61,968 nucleotides of DNA, taken from positions 1 to 61,968 of the forward strand of contig JAAELO010000714.1 of assembly GCA_024226555.1 (NCBI GenBank). Direction: 5' to 3'. This document shows, in pieces, positions 1 to 8,693 of the stretch. Origin of the DNA: Desulfobacterales bacterium (lineage in GTDB: Bacteria; Desulfobacterota; Desulfobacteria; Desulfobacterales; JAAELO01). The stretch's first letter is position 1; the number at the start of each line of letters is the position of its first letter. A model generated the notes under the pieces. The model did no database searches. It was not told where the DNA came from and saw only the letters and a program-made list of their open reading frames with translations. Both the position numbers and the translations under genes were made by a program.

Positions 1-10
1 GCGTGACATA

Positions 11-35
11 AAAATAACGAGTCGATTCTATTACA
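11..35 (+). repeat. Fragment of an older foldback element
   Basis: Positions 11-35 match the interior of the foldback element family (AAAATAACGAG..GATT..ATTACA). They are cut off by the left end of the complete copy that starts at 36. The older copy therefore appears to have been hit by a newer one. Its left part lies beyond the window edge or is lost. Confidence 0.6.
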
Positions 36-164
36 GGGAACCTCTAATAATTAGAATTTTTGATGAAAAACAAGGCATTACAAAAAACAACGAATTGATT
101 TTACTACAGTTTTTTTTGGAGATAGCGAAGAATTTCGCCAAAAGAGCAGTTATTAGAGATTCCC
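36..164 (+). mobile_element. Foldback MITE-like element, copy 1
   Basis: Complete 129-bp copy running from GGGAACCTCTAATAATTAG to TTATTAGAGATTCCC. It is flanked by the direct repeat TACA at 32-35 and 165-168. It lies 110 bp upstream of the kinase start at 274 and is inserted in a fragment of an older copy (11-35). Confidence 0.85.
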
Positions 165-273
165 TACACATAAAATATGATCTGTTTTCTATTTTTGTAC
201 ATAAGGTAAGTAAATTGAATTACATAAGACCATGGTCATGTAATAAAACACTTTAAATTACAAAAGGTATAGA

Positions 274-2568
274 TTGAATATTCATAGTATAACACCAGGT
301 TTTAAATATTATTTAAAAATACATCAATTAGTTGTTAATAGAGTTATATGGCCTCACTCAATAGAGGAAGATAACCTGCACAGATGGCGCGCCCATGTGC
401 TATCTTCTATTTTGATGGCATCAATGTTTTTCGGATTATTTACATATATCGCTATATTAGAATTCTTAATTTCAAAAGAAAAATATATCCTTATTGCTGT
501 GGATTCTATGGGGCTCATACTCTGTGCTTCACTGATTTTTGTAGATAAAATAAGGTATGAGGTAAGATCTTCAATACTGCTTTTAGCGTTTTATTTAATA
601 GGGGTTACTATTATATTATCAATGGGTCCTTTAAGTGGCGGGCCAGCATGGCTTTTTACATTCTCAATTTTAGCAGGAATACTGTTTGGTAATATTGCCG
701 CATTTGTAGCTATTCTTATGAATGCTGCTTTTATGGGGCTCATAGGTGTGTTGGTTATGACTGGAAACTATGGAGCGGATTTACCTTTTTTAAATTCTAT
801 TCCATTAATGTGTTCTGTTTTAATTAATTTTTTAGCACTTAATACGATTGCAATAGTATCAATTTCTGCGCTTGTAAAAGGTAGTTTTCGTCTTTATAAC
901 AACATGAAAAATTTGGCTAATAATCTACAGAATGAACGTTTATGTCTCATAAAAACCAAAAAGTCTCTTGAACATGAAATAACAGAACGAAAACTCGCTG
1001 AAAAAGAGGTCTGGAAACTTAACCAGTTCAGAAAATCAATTATTGAAAATGTTAATATTTGGTTAAGTGTTATAGATGAAAAAGGAAATGTTGTTGTCTG
1101 GAATAAGGCTGCTGAAAGTATAAGCGGATACACAAAAGATAAGGTTGTAAACAATAATAAAATATTGAAGTGGCTTTATCCAAACTTAGAATATCGGAAA
1201 AAAATCCTTAAGAAAGCCTATGATATAAATGAAAGAGATGATTTTGAGACTGTTATACATCGTAGTGATGGTGAAAAACGAATCATTTCATGGCATTCCA
1301 GAAATTTGATTAATGATGATAATCATTCCATAGGTATTATTGCTATTGGTCGTGATATCACAGAGAATGCTCTGGCTCAGGAAGAAAAAGAGAATGCTCA
1401 AAAAGTCGCTGCAGAACATAAAGAATTGGCACTGGTAGGACAAGTTGCAGGTAAAATGGCCCATGATTTCAATAATGTTCTGGCGATCATTATGGGGAAT
1501 GCAGAAATTGGTTTAATGCACTGTATTGATGCGAATACAAAACAGATTCTTGAGTTAATTTTTAAACAAACCTTAAGTGGAAGGAATCTAACTAAAAATC
1601 TGGTTGCCTTTGCTAAGAACCATGAACCGAAGCAGGAATTCCTTAAGATTACAGAGAATATTGACCTTGTTTTAAACCTTATGAAAAGAGATCTGGAAGG
1701 TATAGAAATTATACGAAAAGACCAACCAGAATTACCAGAATTGCTTGCTGATCCAGGAATGATTGAACATGTATTTGTGAATTTAATACAAAATTCAATC
1801 CATGCCACAGGAATGGAACAAGATCCAAGGATCTATATAAAATCTTATTCCGTTGATGATGTTATACTAATCGAGATAGAGGATAATGGATGTGGTATTC
1901 CCAAGGAGCATCTGGAAAACATTTATATTCCGTCTTTCACATTAAAGGGTAGCAATGATGAAACCAGATCATATGACATTAATATTAAGGGAACTGGTTA
2001 TGGAATGTCCAATGTCAGAAAGTACATAAAACAACACTGTGGGCTAATTACAGTGGAATCTGAATTCGGTAAATATACTAGATTTACGATAACTCTGCCA
2101 GTGATGAAGAAAAAATTAACAGAGATAGAAAGAACTGAAATTCAAAAGGAAAGAAAACATTTTAAAAAGCGAATTCTTTTGGTGGAGGATGAATTTGAAA
2201 TTTCACACTTCCAGCAACAATTTTTAACAAATGCCCCCCTCTACCACACAGTTGATGTTGCTCGAAATGGCCAAGTTGCCATGGATCTGTTTGAAAAAAA
2301 TAAATATGATTTTATAAGTTTGGATTATGTTCTTCCCGGAAAATTAAATGGAATGGATGTATATCATCATGTCAGGAAAAATTATAAAGACTTACCTATT
2401 CTTTTTCTTTCCGGGAATATAGAGTTTTTAGAGTCGATAAAAGAGTTGAAGCAAGAGGATCTGTTTCTTGACCATTTATCAAAGCCCAGCAAACATAAAG
2501 ATTATATTTCCAGCATCAACAAATTGTTGGAAAGAAGTCATATCACATCAGATAAAATAGTCCATTAA
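274..2568 (+). CDS. Membrane-bound PAS hybrid histidine kinase
   Basis: Hybrid sensor kinase of 764 aa. Residues about 40-200 hold about six hydrophobic membrane segments, followed by a coiled-coil linker (about 205-250) and a PAS domain (about 255-370). HisKA carries the phospho-acceptor H397 in the AHDFNN motif. HATPase has an N box (NLIQNSIHA), G1 (DNGCGIP) and G2 (GTGYGMS). A C-terminal receiver has the acidic VEDE patch, phospho-Asp D684, a Ser in LFLSGN and the conserved Lys. It should autophosphorylate on ATP and relay to its own receiver; the stimulus is unknown. Start is TTG, chosen because AAAGG lies just upstream at 263-267. No DNA-binding output is present, so a partner is expected, perhaps the kinase that follows. 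Confidence 0.9.
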   Translation: MNIHSITPGFKYYLKIHQLVVNRVIWPHSIEEDNLHRWRAHVLSSILMASMFFGLFTYIAILEFLISKEKYILIAVDSMGLILCASLIFVDKIRYEVRSSILLLAFYLIGVTIILSMGPLSGGPAWLFTFSILAGILFGNIAAFVAILMNAAFMGLIGVLVMTGNYGADLPFLNSIPLMCSVLINFLALNTIAIVSISALVKGSFRLYNNMKNLANNLQNERLCLIKTKKSLEHEITERKLAEKEVWKLNQFRKSIIENVNIWLSVIDEKGNVVVWNKAAESISGYTKDKVVNNNKILKWLYPNLEYRKKILKKAYDINERDDFETVIHRSDGEKRIISWHSRNLINDDNHSIGIIAIGRDITENALAQEEKENAQKVAAEHKELALVGQVAGKMAHDFNNVLAIIMGNAEIGLMHCIDANTKQILELIFKQTLSGRNLTKNLVAFAKNHEPKQEFLKITENIDLVLNLMKRDLEGIEIIRKDQPELPELLADPGMIEHVFVNLIQNSIHATGMEQDPRIYIKSYSVDDVILIEIEDNGCGIPKEHLENIYIPSFTLKGSNDETRSYDINIKGTGYGMSNVRKYIKQHCGLITVESEFGKYTRFTITLPVMKKKLTEIERTEIQKERKHFKKRILLVEDEFEISHFQQQFLTNAPLYHTVDVARNGQVAMDLFEKNKYDFISLDYVLPGKLNGMDVYHHVRKNYKDLPILFLSGNIEFLESIKELKQEDLFLDHLSKPSKHKDYISSINKLLERSHITSDKIVH

Positions 2569-2987
2569 TATCAAAAAAGCGCTGTTAAATCATTTGAAAA
2601 TAGTGGATACAGTTTCATTAAACTATTATTCAAATATAATTAATGATGGGTAAAATAATCTCTTTTAGTTTTAATCTATTTTTGATATCAGTTAATGATA
2701 AACACAAATAAAACTGGAGTTAGGTAAAATATATTATTATGTCTTTTAATTATAATGCACATAAAAACTGATCAATTAATTTTGATGTAATTGGTAAACG
2801 AATTATATAACTGCAAAGATAACGTAATTCGTGATTGTTAATATATTTACTATTGGGGTTTAAAATTATTTCAGACACGAAAGAAGGTTCATTATCCCGG
2901 AACAATAAATCAGCAGTTGCTACTGGAATAGATGCATTAATAGAACATGTTTTAAATATTAACAGGATTTCAGAGATATAGGATATT
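2569..2987. other. Spacer with possible small-ORF remnant
   Basis: This 419-bp gap holds no recognised gene. Its last part (about 2835-2981, plus strand) is an open frame of about 48 codons. It ends in a coding-looking run (SAVATGIDALIEHVLNI) and a TAG seven bases before the next start. It could be the tail of a decayed gene or a leader peptide; no homology is recognised. Confidence 0.3.
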
Positions 2988-4589
2988 ATGAAACAAAAAC
3001 CAAACAATCTAATGCTTGAAAATGATCCTTTAATGGATGCTGCAGATTGTAAACATTCAATTAAGGCACTTCAGGAAAGTGAAGAACGTTTTCGTACTTT
3101 GTTTGAGAGTCTCCCAATGGCTGTTCAGGGACACGATTCTGAAGGAATAATTAAATACTGGAATAAGGCTTGTGAACATATATATGGATATAAAAAAGAT
3201 GAGGCCATAGGAAAGAACATTATTGACCTTATCATCCCGCATGAGAATCGTAATTCAATGCGTAAGGTGCTAAAACAAAAAGCTGAAACAGAAAAAATGC
3301 CTGCTCCTGAAGAGCTATTATTGATGCGGAAAGATGGTTCCTCAGTTCCTATCTTCTCTACCCATTCATTTGTAAAGCTTGAAGATAAAGAACCTGAATT
3401 TTACAGTTTTGATGTTGATATAACAATACAAAATGAGCTACAGTCTCAACTCCGTCAGGCTCTTAAGCTGGAATCAATTGGGACACTTACAGGGGGAGTC
3501 GCCCATGATTTCAATAATTTGCTTTTCATGATTTTAGGGAACATTGAAATTGCAATTATTGATATTCCTGAAGGAAATCCGGTTCTATCTAATCTTAAAG
3601 AGGTAAAATCTGCAGGTCAAAGGGCTGTGAGAATTGTAAAACAGTTACTGAATTACAGCCGTAAGACTGATCAGGAGTTGATACCTATTGGTATCGTAAG
3701 CAATGTTAATGAAATACTGGATTTCTTAAGGTCTACTATTCCAAACACTGTAGAAATTAGAAAAAAATTACCAGATTTTGATGTTCCAATACTTGGTGAC
3801 CCGATTCAGATAAATCAATTCATGATGAATCTTTGTATAAATGCAGCCCAGGCTATGGAAGAGACTGGTATTCTGGAAATTGATATGAAAAATGTCACTC
3901 TCACAGATGAAGATGTGAGTAATTATGCAAATTTATCAACGGGTAACCATATCAAAATTACGGTAAGTGATTCAGGCCCAGGGATTTCAGATGACATCTG
4001 TCAAAGAATATTTGACCCCTATTTTACCACTAAGGGATCTGGAGAAGGTTCGGGAATGGGGTTAACAATAGTAAATAGTATTGTTGAAAACCATAATGGT
4101 GGTATTTCAGTGGAAAGCGAATATGGGAATGGAACTTGTTTCACCATTTTATTCCCGATTATTGATGGAACACCTGAGGAAATAATAAATACAAAAATTG
4201 AAATTCCCCATGGTACAGAAAAAATCCTTTTTGTTGATGATGAAGAACCCATTGTTGATATGATAGGGCAGATATTAATAAAACTGGGTTATAAGATAGA
4301 GACAAAGTTAGATCCTTTAGAAGCACTGGATCTATTCAAGAGAAAACCATATTCTTTTGATTTGGTTCTAACAGATATGACAATGTCACACATGACAGGT
4401 GTTGAACTGTCTCAGAAGGTTAAGGAGATCCGTCATGATATTCCAGTAATTATTTGTACGGGATACAACAAGCTGATTGATGAAGACCAGGTCAGGCAAC
4501 TTGATATTGATGGTTATCTGATGAAGCCTGTTTCACAGCTTGAAATGGCTAGAACAATCAGAAAAGTATTAGATGAAGGAAAACTCTAA
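2988..4589 (+). CDS. Cytoplasmic PAS hybrid histidine kinase
   Basis: 533-aa soluble hybrid kinase with no membrane segment. It has a PAS domain (about 25-145), HisKA with H173 in GGVAHDFNN, HATPase with N box (NLCINAAQA), G1 (DSGPGIS) and G2 (GSGMGL), and a C-terminal receiver with phospho-Asp D463 in VLTDMTMSHMTG. It follows the membrane kinase in the same direction and could form a relay with it (inference). The last codons and stop (CTC TAA) fall inside a solo left end of the foldback element family, so the present C-terminus was probably set by that sequence. Confidence 0.9.
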   Translation: MKQKPNNLMLENDPLMDAADCKHSIKALQESEERFRTLFESLPMAVQGHDSEGIIKYWNKACEHIYGYKKDEAIGKNIIDLIIPHENRNSMRKVLKQKAETEKMPAPEELLLMRKDGSSVPIFSTHSFVKLEDKEPEFYSFDVDITIQNELQSQLRQALKLESIGTLTGGVAHDFNNLLFMILGNIEIAIIDIPEGNPVLSNLKEVKSAGQRAVRIVKQLLNYSRKTDQELIPIGIVSNVNEILDFLRSTIPNTVEIRKKLPDFDVPILGDPIQINQFMMNLCINAAQAMEETGILEIDMKNVTLTDEDVSNYANLSTGNHIKITVSDSGPGISDDICQRIFDPYFTTKGSGEGSGMGLTIVNSIVENHNGGISVESEYGNGTCFTILFPIIDGTPEEIINTKIEIPHGTEKILFVDDEEPIVDMIGQILIKLGYKIETKLDPLEALDLFKRKPYSFDLVLTDMTMSHMTGVELSQKVKEIRHDIPVIICTGYNKLIDEDQVRQLDIDGYLMKPVSQLEMARTIRKVLDEGKL

Positions 4590-4604
4590 TAATTAGAATT
4601 TTCT
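4580..4604 (+). repeat. Solo left end of foldback element
   Basis: About 22 of 25 positions match the element's left end (CTCTAATAATTAGAATTTT is intact). No right half follows. The TAA stop of the kinase gene at 4587-4589 lies inside it. Confidence 0.65.
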
Positions 4605-4724
4605 CAGCCGATATTCCCATACTTGTTTACCTGTTTCAGATATTAAATTTATATGTTCTTCAAGTTCATTAAAATGTGAACACACCTGTTAAATTTTCAG
4701 TGCTTATTCCTATAGTATTAACTA

Positions 4725-4913
4725 TTACGTACATAACCTATATTCAATTGTGATATATTGTAGCAGGGCGTTTACTGCATTATAAATATCTGTATTTTCT
4801 GTTTTTAAATCTGTCTCATTTAGATTATCGAGCAGAACAGAAGCTCTATATAAAATTGTTTCGAGCTCTTCTTTTGATTTGAAATGTTCTTTTGTTAATT
4901 TAGAATTTTTCAA
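4725..4913 (-). CDS. Small hypothetical protein
   Basis: 62-aa frame on the minus strand with TTG start. The product is acidic and likely alpha-helical (SKEELETILYRASVLLDNL), with coherent composition and no low-complexity runs. It fills the 417-bp gap between two plus-strand genes. The ribosome-binding site is weak (AAAAAGA upstream). No family is recognised; it may be spurious. Confidence 0.35.
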   Translation of the reverse strand: MKNSKLTKEHFKSKEELETILYRASVLLDNLNETDLKTENTDIYNAVNALLQYITIEYRLCT

Positions 4914-5006
4914 ATCAAATATCTTTTTTAAAAAACAAAAAACTTGTCATATGCATTGATGTGCATTATTGTATTCTTATGAAAAAAACTTAAAAGGAAA
5001 AGCGAT

Positions 5007-5507
5007 ATGAATTTTAAAATAATAGTTGAATCATTTTTAAATACGATAGATATTGGAGTGATTTATGAATCCTTAAAACATTTTAAGAACAGAACATGGG
5101 AAACAAGTACTAAAGATATTCTCAGATATCTGATCTTTGGAAAGGGCTACAAAAGCTTAACTCCACCGGAATATAATCAATTTATAAAAGATAATAGAAC
5201 TGTAGAGATAATTGATCTTCGCGAACCTGCGAGATTCAAAAAAAGTCATATAGAAAATTCCAGGTCCATACCATTGGATGATTTCTTAAAAGATGTTTTG
5301 AATGGAACCTATAAAAAAAATACTGATCTGAAAACACTGCTTGTTTGTGATACTGGAAGCTTGAGTAAAGTAGCCGCTTCTGTACTTGTAGAAGCTGGTT
5401 TTAAGGAAAATTATAATCTGAAAGGTGGGATCAGGCGTTTCAAAAGATGGGTTAAACTTGCTAAAAACATACAAATGATTTCATGTTGCATTCACTCCTC
5501 ACTATAA
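5007..5507 (+). CDS. Rhodanese-like domain protein
   Basis: 166 aa. Residues about 50-150 form a rhodanese fold: the DLREPARFKKSHIENSRSIPLDDF segment is the CH2A-like region, and LLVCDTGSLSKVAA carries the loop Cys C114 that would hold a persulfide. The N-terminal 45 residues are not recognised. There is no signal peptide, so it is probably cytoplasmic. AAAAGGA precedes the ATG. A sulfur-transfer or redox-sensing role is family-level knowledge; the substrate cannot be told. It stands alone between two signalling blocks. Confidence 0.8.
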   Translation: MNFKIIVESFLNTIDIGVIYESLKHFKNRTWETSTKDILRYLIFGKGYKSLTPPEYNQFIKDNRTVEIIDLREPARFKKSHIENSRSIPLDDFLKDVLNGTYKKNTDLKTLLVCDTGSLSKVAASVLVEAGFKENYNLKGGIRRFKRWVKLAKNIQMISCCIHSSL

Positions 5508-5587
5508 ATTATTGTTACACATGCTAAAGCCCTTCATTAATTTCTCCTGAGGCTTTACATTTACATAAAATTTGATCATTATATCAA

Positions 5588-5643
5588 GGGAACTTCTAAT
5601 AATTAGAATTTTGATTGAAACTCTTATAACATTTTCAATTTTA
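5588..5643 (+). repeat. Left part of an older foldback element
   Basis: GGGAACTTCTAATAATTAG and about 35 bp of interior sequence, interrupted at 5643 by a complete copy in the opposite orientation. A possible right end (AGGTCCCT) lies near 5803. Confidence 0.6.
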
Positions 5644-5771
5644 GGGAATCTCTAATAACTCCTCTTTTGGCGTAATACTTTGTTATTTCCAAAAAAAAAC
5701 TGTAATAAAATCGGCTCGTTACTTTTGGAAATGCCTTGCATTTCATCCAGAATATTAATTATTAGGTTCCC
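5644..5771 (-). mobile_element. Foldback MITE-like element, inverted copy
   Basis: The only copy in the window whose interior reads on the minus strand (128 bp). It is flanked by the direct repeat TTTA at 5640-5643 and 5772-5775. It is inserted into an older plus-strand copy, so the spacer 5508-6070 contains nested elements and no gene. Confidence 0.85.
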
Positions 5772-6070
5772 TTTAATAAGATACAAAGTTGAGAAAAAAA
5801 CAGGTCCCTCAAATAATAAAAGAAAATGAATTGCTTATTTATAATACTAAGATTTTTCTACTACCAAAATAAAAATGTAAGTAGAATAGTATTTGGTAAC
5901 TCTAATACTAAAATTTTCAATTTTATTAAATACAAGGAGGAGAAAAAATAAGGCGTTATTTTTACAACGATTTTTTTCGATAAATCAAATTTCATATAAA
6001 TAAATATAGCATTATAAAGCTTTTTATCATAAAGTATTTATATCTTAAATTTCATCGGGGTTTTTAAAAA

Positions 6071-8641
6071 ATGCGTTTTGGAATTCTTAGAAAGATCTTA
6101 ATTATTTTTCTTATTATATCATTGATTCCCTCAGTTCTTCTGAGCATTTATGCACTAAAGAAGCTAAGTGAATCAGGTCAAGAGATTGTAGAAACAAGTA
6201 GAGAAACTATTATTTTGAACTCAACTCCACTTATAGAATCCCGGGCTAAATCAATTGCATCCAAAATTGAATTACTGCTGGAAAAATGCCTTGACGATAT
6301 TAACCTTTTATCAACACTACCTCAAAGTCGTTACTATCACAAAAAGTTTTACAAAATTAAAAAAGGTAGGATTTGGATTCGTGAAGGTAAAAAAGATGAC
6401 TATGTGGAAATATCAAAAAAAATACCTCTTTACAGTGAAATGACTTTTATAAATAAAGAAGGATTGATGCTTTTTCATACAGGAATGAAAAGAAGAAAAA
6501 GCAAAATATTACTCAAACCATTTATTACTAATTATGGTCAGGAGAACTACTTTCAGGAGGCTCTTAAACTTAAAGGAAAGGTTTTTGTAGGAAGGGTAAC
6601 TGGATTACATATAAGAAAAGAGGATCAACTTAATGGCGCAAAATCTGTTGAAAAAGCAATTGGTGGTACTGAATATTCCGGTATCATCAGGTTTGCAAAA
6701 GCTATATTCAGAAAAGGTGAATTAGCAGGTGTTGTGTCCCTTGCTCTTGACCATCGTCACCTAATGGAATTTACCCAGCATATTGTACCTCTGGAAAAGG
6801 AAGAGATAGTCTTTCCAAGATACAATGAAGGTAATTATGCTTTTGCTTTTGATGATCAAGGCTGGGTGATTACACATCCAAGATTCTGGTATATAAGAGG
6901 TTTTGATGACAAGACAGGAATGCTTTTCAATTCAGATGCGGGAACCTTTAATGAAGAAAAACTTCATAAGGGGTTAATTCCTTTTAATCTGACCCATACG
7001 CTTACTGACTACTCTTCAATTGTTAAAAAAATATTAAATGGTCATTCCGGAATTATTCAAATAAAAAATGAAAAAAATCAAAGAACGATATCTTTTGCAC
7101 CAATCAAATTTAATTCAGGTATTTTTGGAGGAGTTGTCTTAGAAATAAAAAATGATGTTTATAATCATGCTGTAAGTTCAATTAATAATGAGTTTAGAAA
7201 CTTCAAAGGTGAATTAACCAATATATTTCTAATTCTTATATCTATAACAGGTATAATAGTTTCTCTGTTTAGTTTTATTCTTTCAAAAAAAATTAACAAA
7301 ATAATTTTTCGTATATCGAAAAAAGCAAATGATATTAAAAATGGAGATTATAGTACAACATTAAATATAAATTCTGGTGATGAATTTGAGTCATTGGCAG
7401 ATAGCATCTCAAAAATGGGTTACGAAATGCTTCAAAATGAAGAAAAGTTACTCAAATCTTCAAAAAATATTGAAAAAGACAGGGATGGGATAAGAAAGGA
7501 ATTTGATCAACTTCAAAAACATATTGATATTTTAAAAAATATACATTCAGAAAGAGACTTTTTTAATAATTCACAATCTTTCGATACTGAATATGTTTAT
7601 GAGACCATTTTACGAAACAGTGTGGATATAATTGGTTTTGAAAGAGCTGAACTCTATCTCTTAGATAATAGTAAAGAAAATCTTTCATGTGTAAAAGAAT
7701 ATGGTTCAATTAAAGATGAATTAACAGGAACAAAATTTTCTTTGGATGACAATAGTCTTCAAACTAATGTAATCAAATCAGGGGATTCTCTTTTTGTAAG
7801 AGACATAAATCTTATAAATATAGAAGAGAAGATAATTGTAAAAAGTAAAAGAGAAAACTCATACTCATTTGCAATGATTCCACTGTTTATATCTGGCGAG
7901 AACACAGGCCTTCTCGTGATTGATCATATTACTACCAAAAGAAGTATATCATTAACTGAAGAAAAACTTATTAAAATTTTAGCAAGAGAATCTGCTATAG
8001 CTATTGAAAAAGCTAATTTGATCGATAAACATTTTAAAAGGTCATATCGATATGGATCTTTAGGTTTATTGGCTGAAGGTGTTGCCCATGAGATTAGAAA
8101 ACCATTAAAAGATATAACGCTAATCTTAAACGATCTTCATAATAATTTCGGAGAGAGTAGTTTAATACAGAACGCTCTTGGAGAAATTGATTTTATGGCA
8201 AATATCGTAAGTAACCTGGTAGATTTTGCTAAAAGAAAAGATGCTGATCTGATTGAAAAAGAAGTTAATGATATTGTTGAGCAGGCACTGGATATATTCA
8301 AATCTCAATCTATAGAAGATATTATTATTGTTAGTTTTAATTTAATGCCAGAAAAAATAATGGTTTTAGTAGACTCCATAATTTTTGTCCAGGGTCTTGC
8401 TGAAATTATTGTAGGATCTATGGGAAACTCGAGTAGTTCAGAATTAAATATTAAAACTGCATATCAAACATTATCTGATAGTCATAAAAATATTATAATC
8501 TCTGTTAATGATAGTAATAGTAATCTCAAGGGAGGTAATTTCACATACAATCCTTTCTTTTCAAATAATTTAAATGGGTTTTATAAAACAGAAGATGTTG
8601 AAGGGGAAATTAAGATAAGTTTATCTGTTATAGATTTTTAA
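6071..8641 (+). CDS. Cache/HAMP/GAF histidine kinase-like protein with degenerate ATPase
   Basis: 856 aa. A transmembrane segment near the N-terminus (about 8-27) precedes a large extracytoplasmic sensor region (about 30-370, Cache-like). A second membrane helix (about 385-410), HAMP, coiled coil, a GAF domain (about 505-660) and a HisKA-like helix with H673 in GVAHEIRKPLKD follow. The C-terminal region should be HATPase, but the expected Asn box is replaced by GLAEIIVGSMGNSS and no DxGxG or GxGxG boxes are visible; it is also shorter than usual. It may not bind ATP and could serve as a phospho-acceptor or scaffold for another kinase (inference). Start ATG follows ATCGGGG. Confidence 0.8.
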   Translation: MRFGILRKILIIFLIISLIPSVLLSIYALKKLSESGQEIVETSRETIILNSTPLIESRAKSIASKIELLLEKCLDDINLLSTLPQSRYYHKKFYKIKKGRIWIREGKKDDYVEISKKIPLYSEMTFINKEGLMLFHTGMKRRKSKILLKPFITNYGQENYFQEALKLKGKVFVGRVTGLHIRKEDQLNGAKSVEKAIGGTEYSGIIRFAKAIFRKGELAGVVSLALDHRHLMEFTQHIVPLEKEEIVFPRYNEGNYAFAFDDQGWVITHPRFWYIRGFDDKTGMLFNSDAGTFNEEKLHKGLIPFNLTHTLTDYSSIVKKILNGHSGIIQIKNEKNQRTISFAPIKFNSGIFGGVVLEIKNDVYNHAVSSINNEFRNFKGELTNIFLILISITGIIVSLFSFILSKKINKIIFRISKKANDIKNGDYSTTLNINSGDEFESLADSISKMGYEMLQNEEKLLKSSKNIEKDRDGIRKEFDQLQKHIDILKNIHSERDFFNNSQSFDTEYVYETILRNSVDIIGFERAELYLLDNSKENLSCVKEYGSIKDELTGTKFSLDDNSLQTNVIKSGDSLFVRDINLINIEEKIIVKSKRENSYSFAMIPLFISGENTGLLVIDHITTKRSISLTEEKLIKILARESAIAIEKANLIDKHFKRSYRYGSLGLLAEGVAHEIRKPLKDITLILNDLHNNFGESSLIQNALGEIDFMANIVSNLVDFAKRKDADLIEKEVNDIVEQALDIFKSQSIEDIIIVSFNLMPEKIMVLVDSIIFVQGLAEIIVGSMGNSSSSELNIKTAYQTLSDSHKNIIISVNDSNSNLKGGNFTYNPFFSNNLNGFYKTEDVEGEIKISLSVIDF

Positions 8642-8644
8642 ATT

Positions 8645-8675
8645 GAGGAAACCTCCAGAAGTAAAGCTTCTTTAT
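8645..8675. terminator. Weak hairpins between convergent genes
   Basis: GAGG-AAA-CCTC and AGAAG-TAAAG-CTTCT followed by TTTATT lie in the 52-bp gap between two converging kinase genes. The position is right for a terminator, but the stems are short. Confidence 0.3.
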
Positions 8676-8693
8676 TAAAGGGCCTGTTTAATT

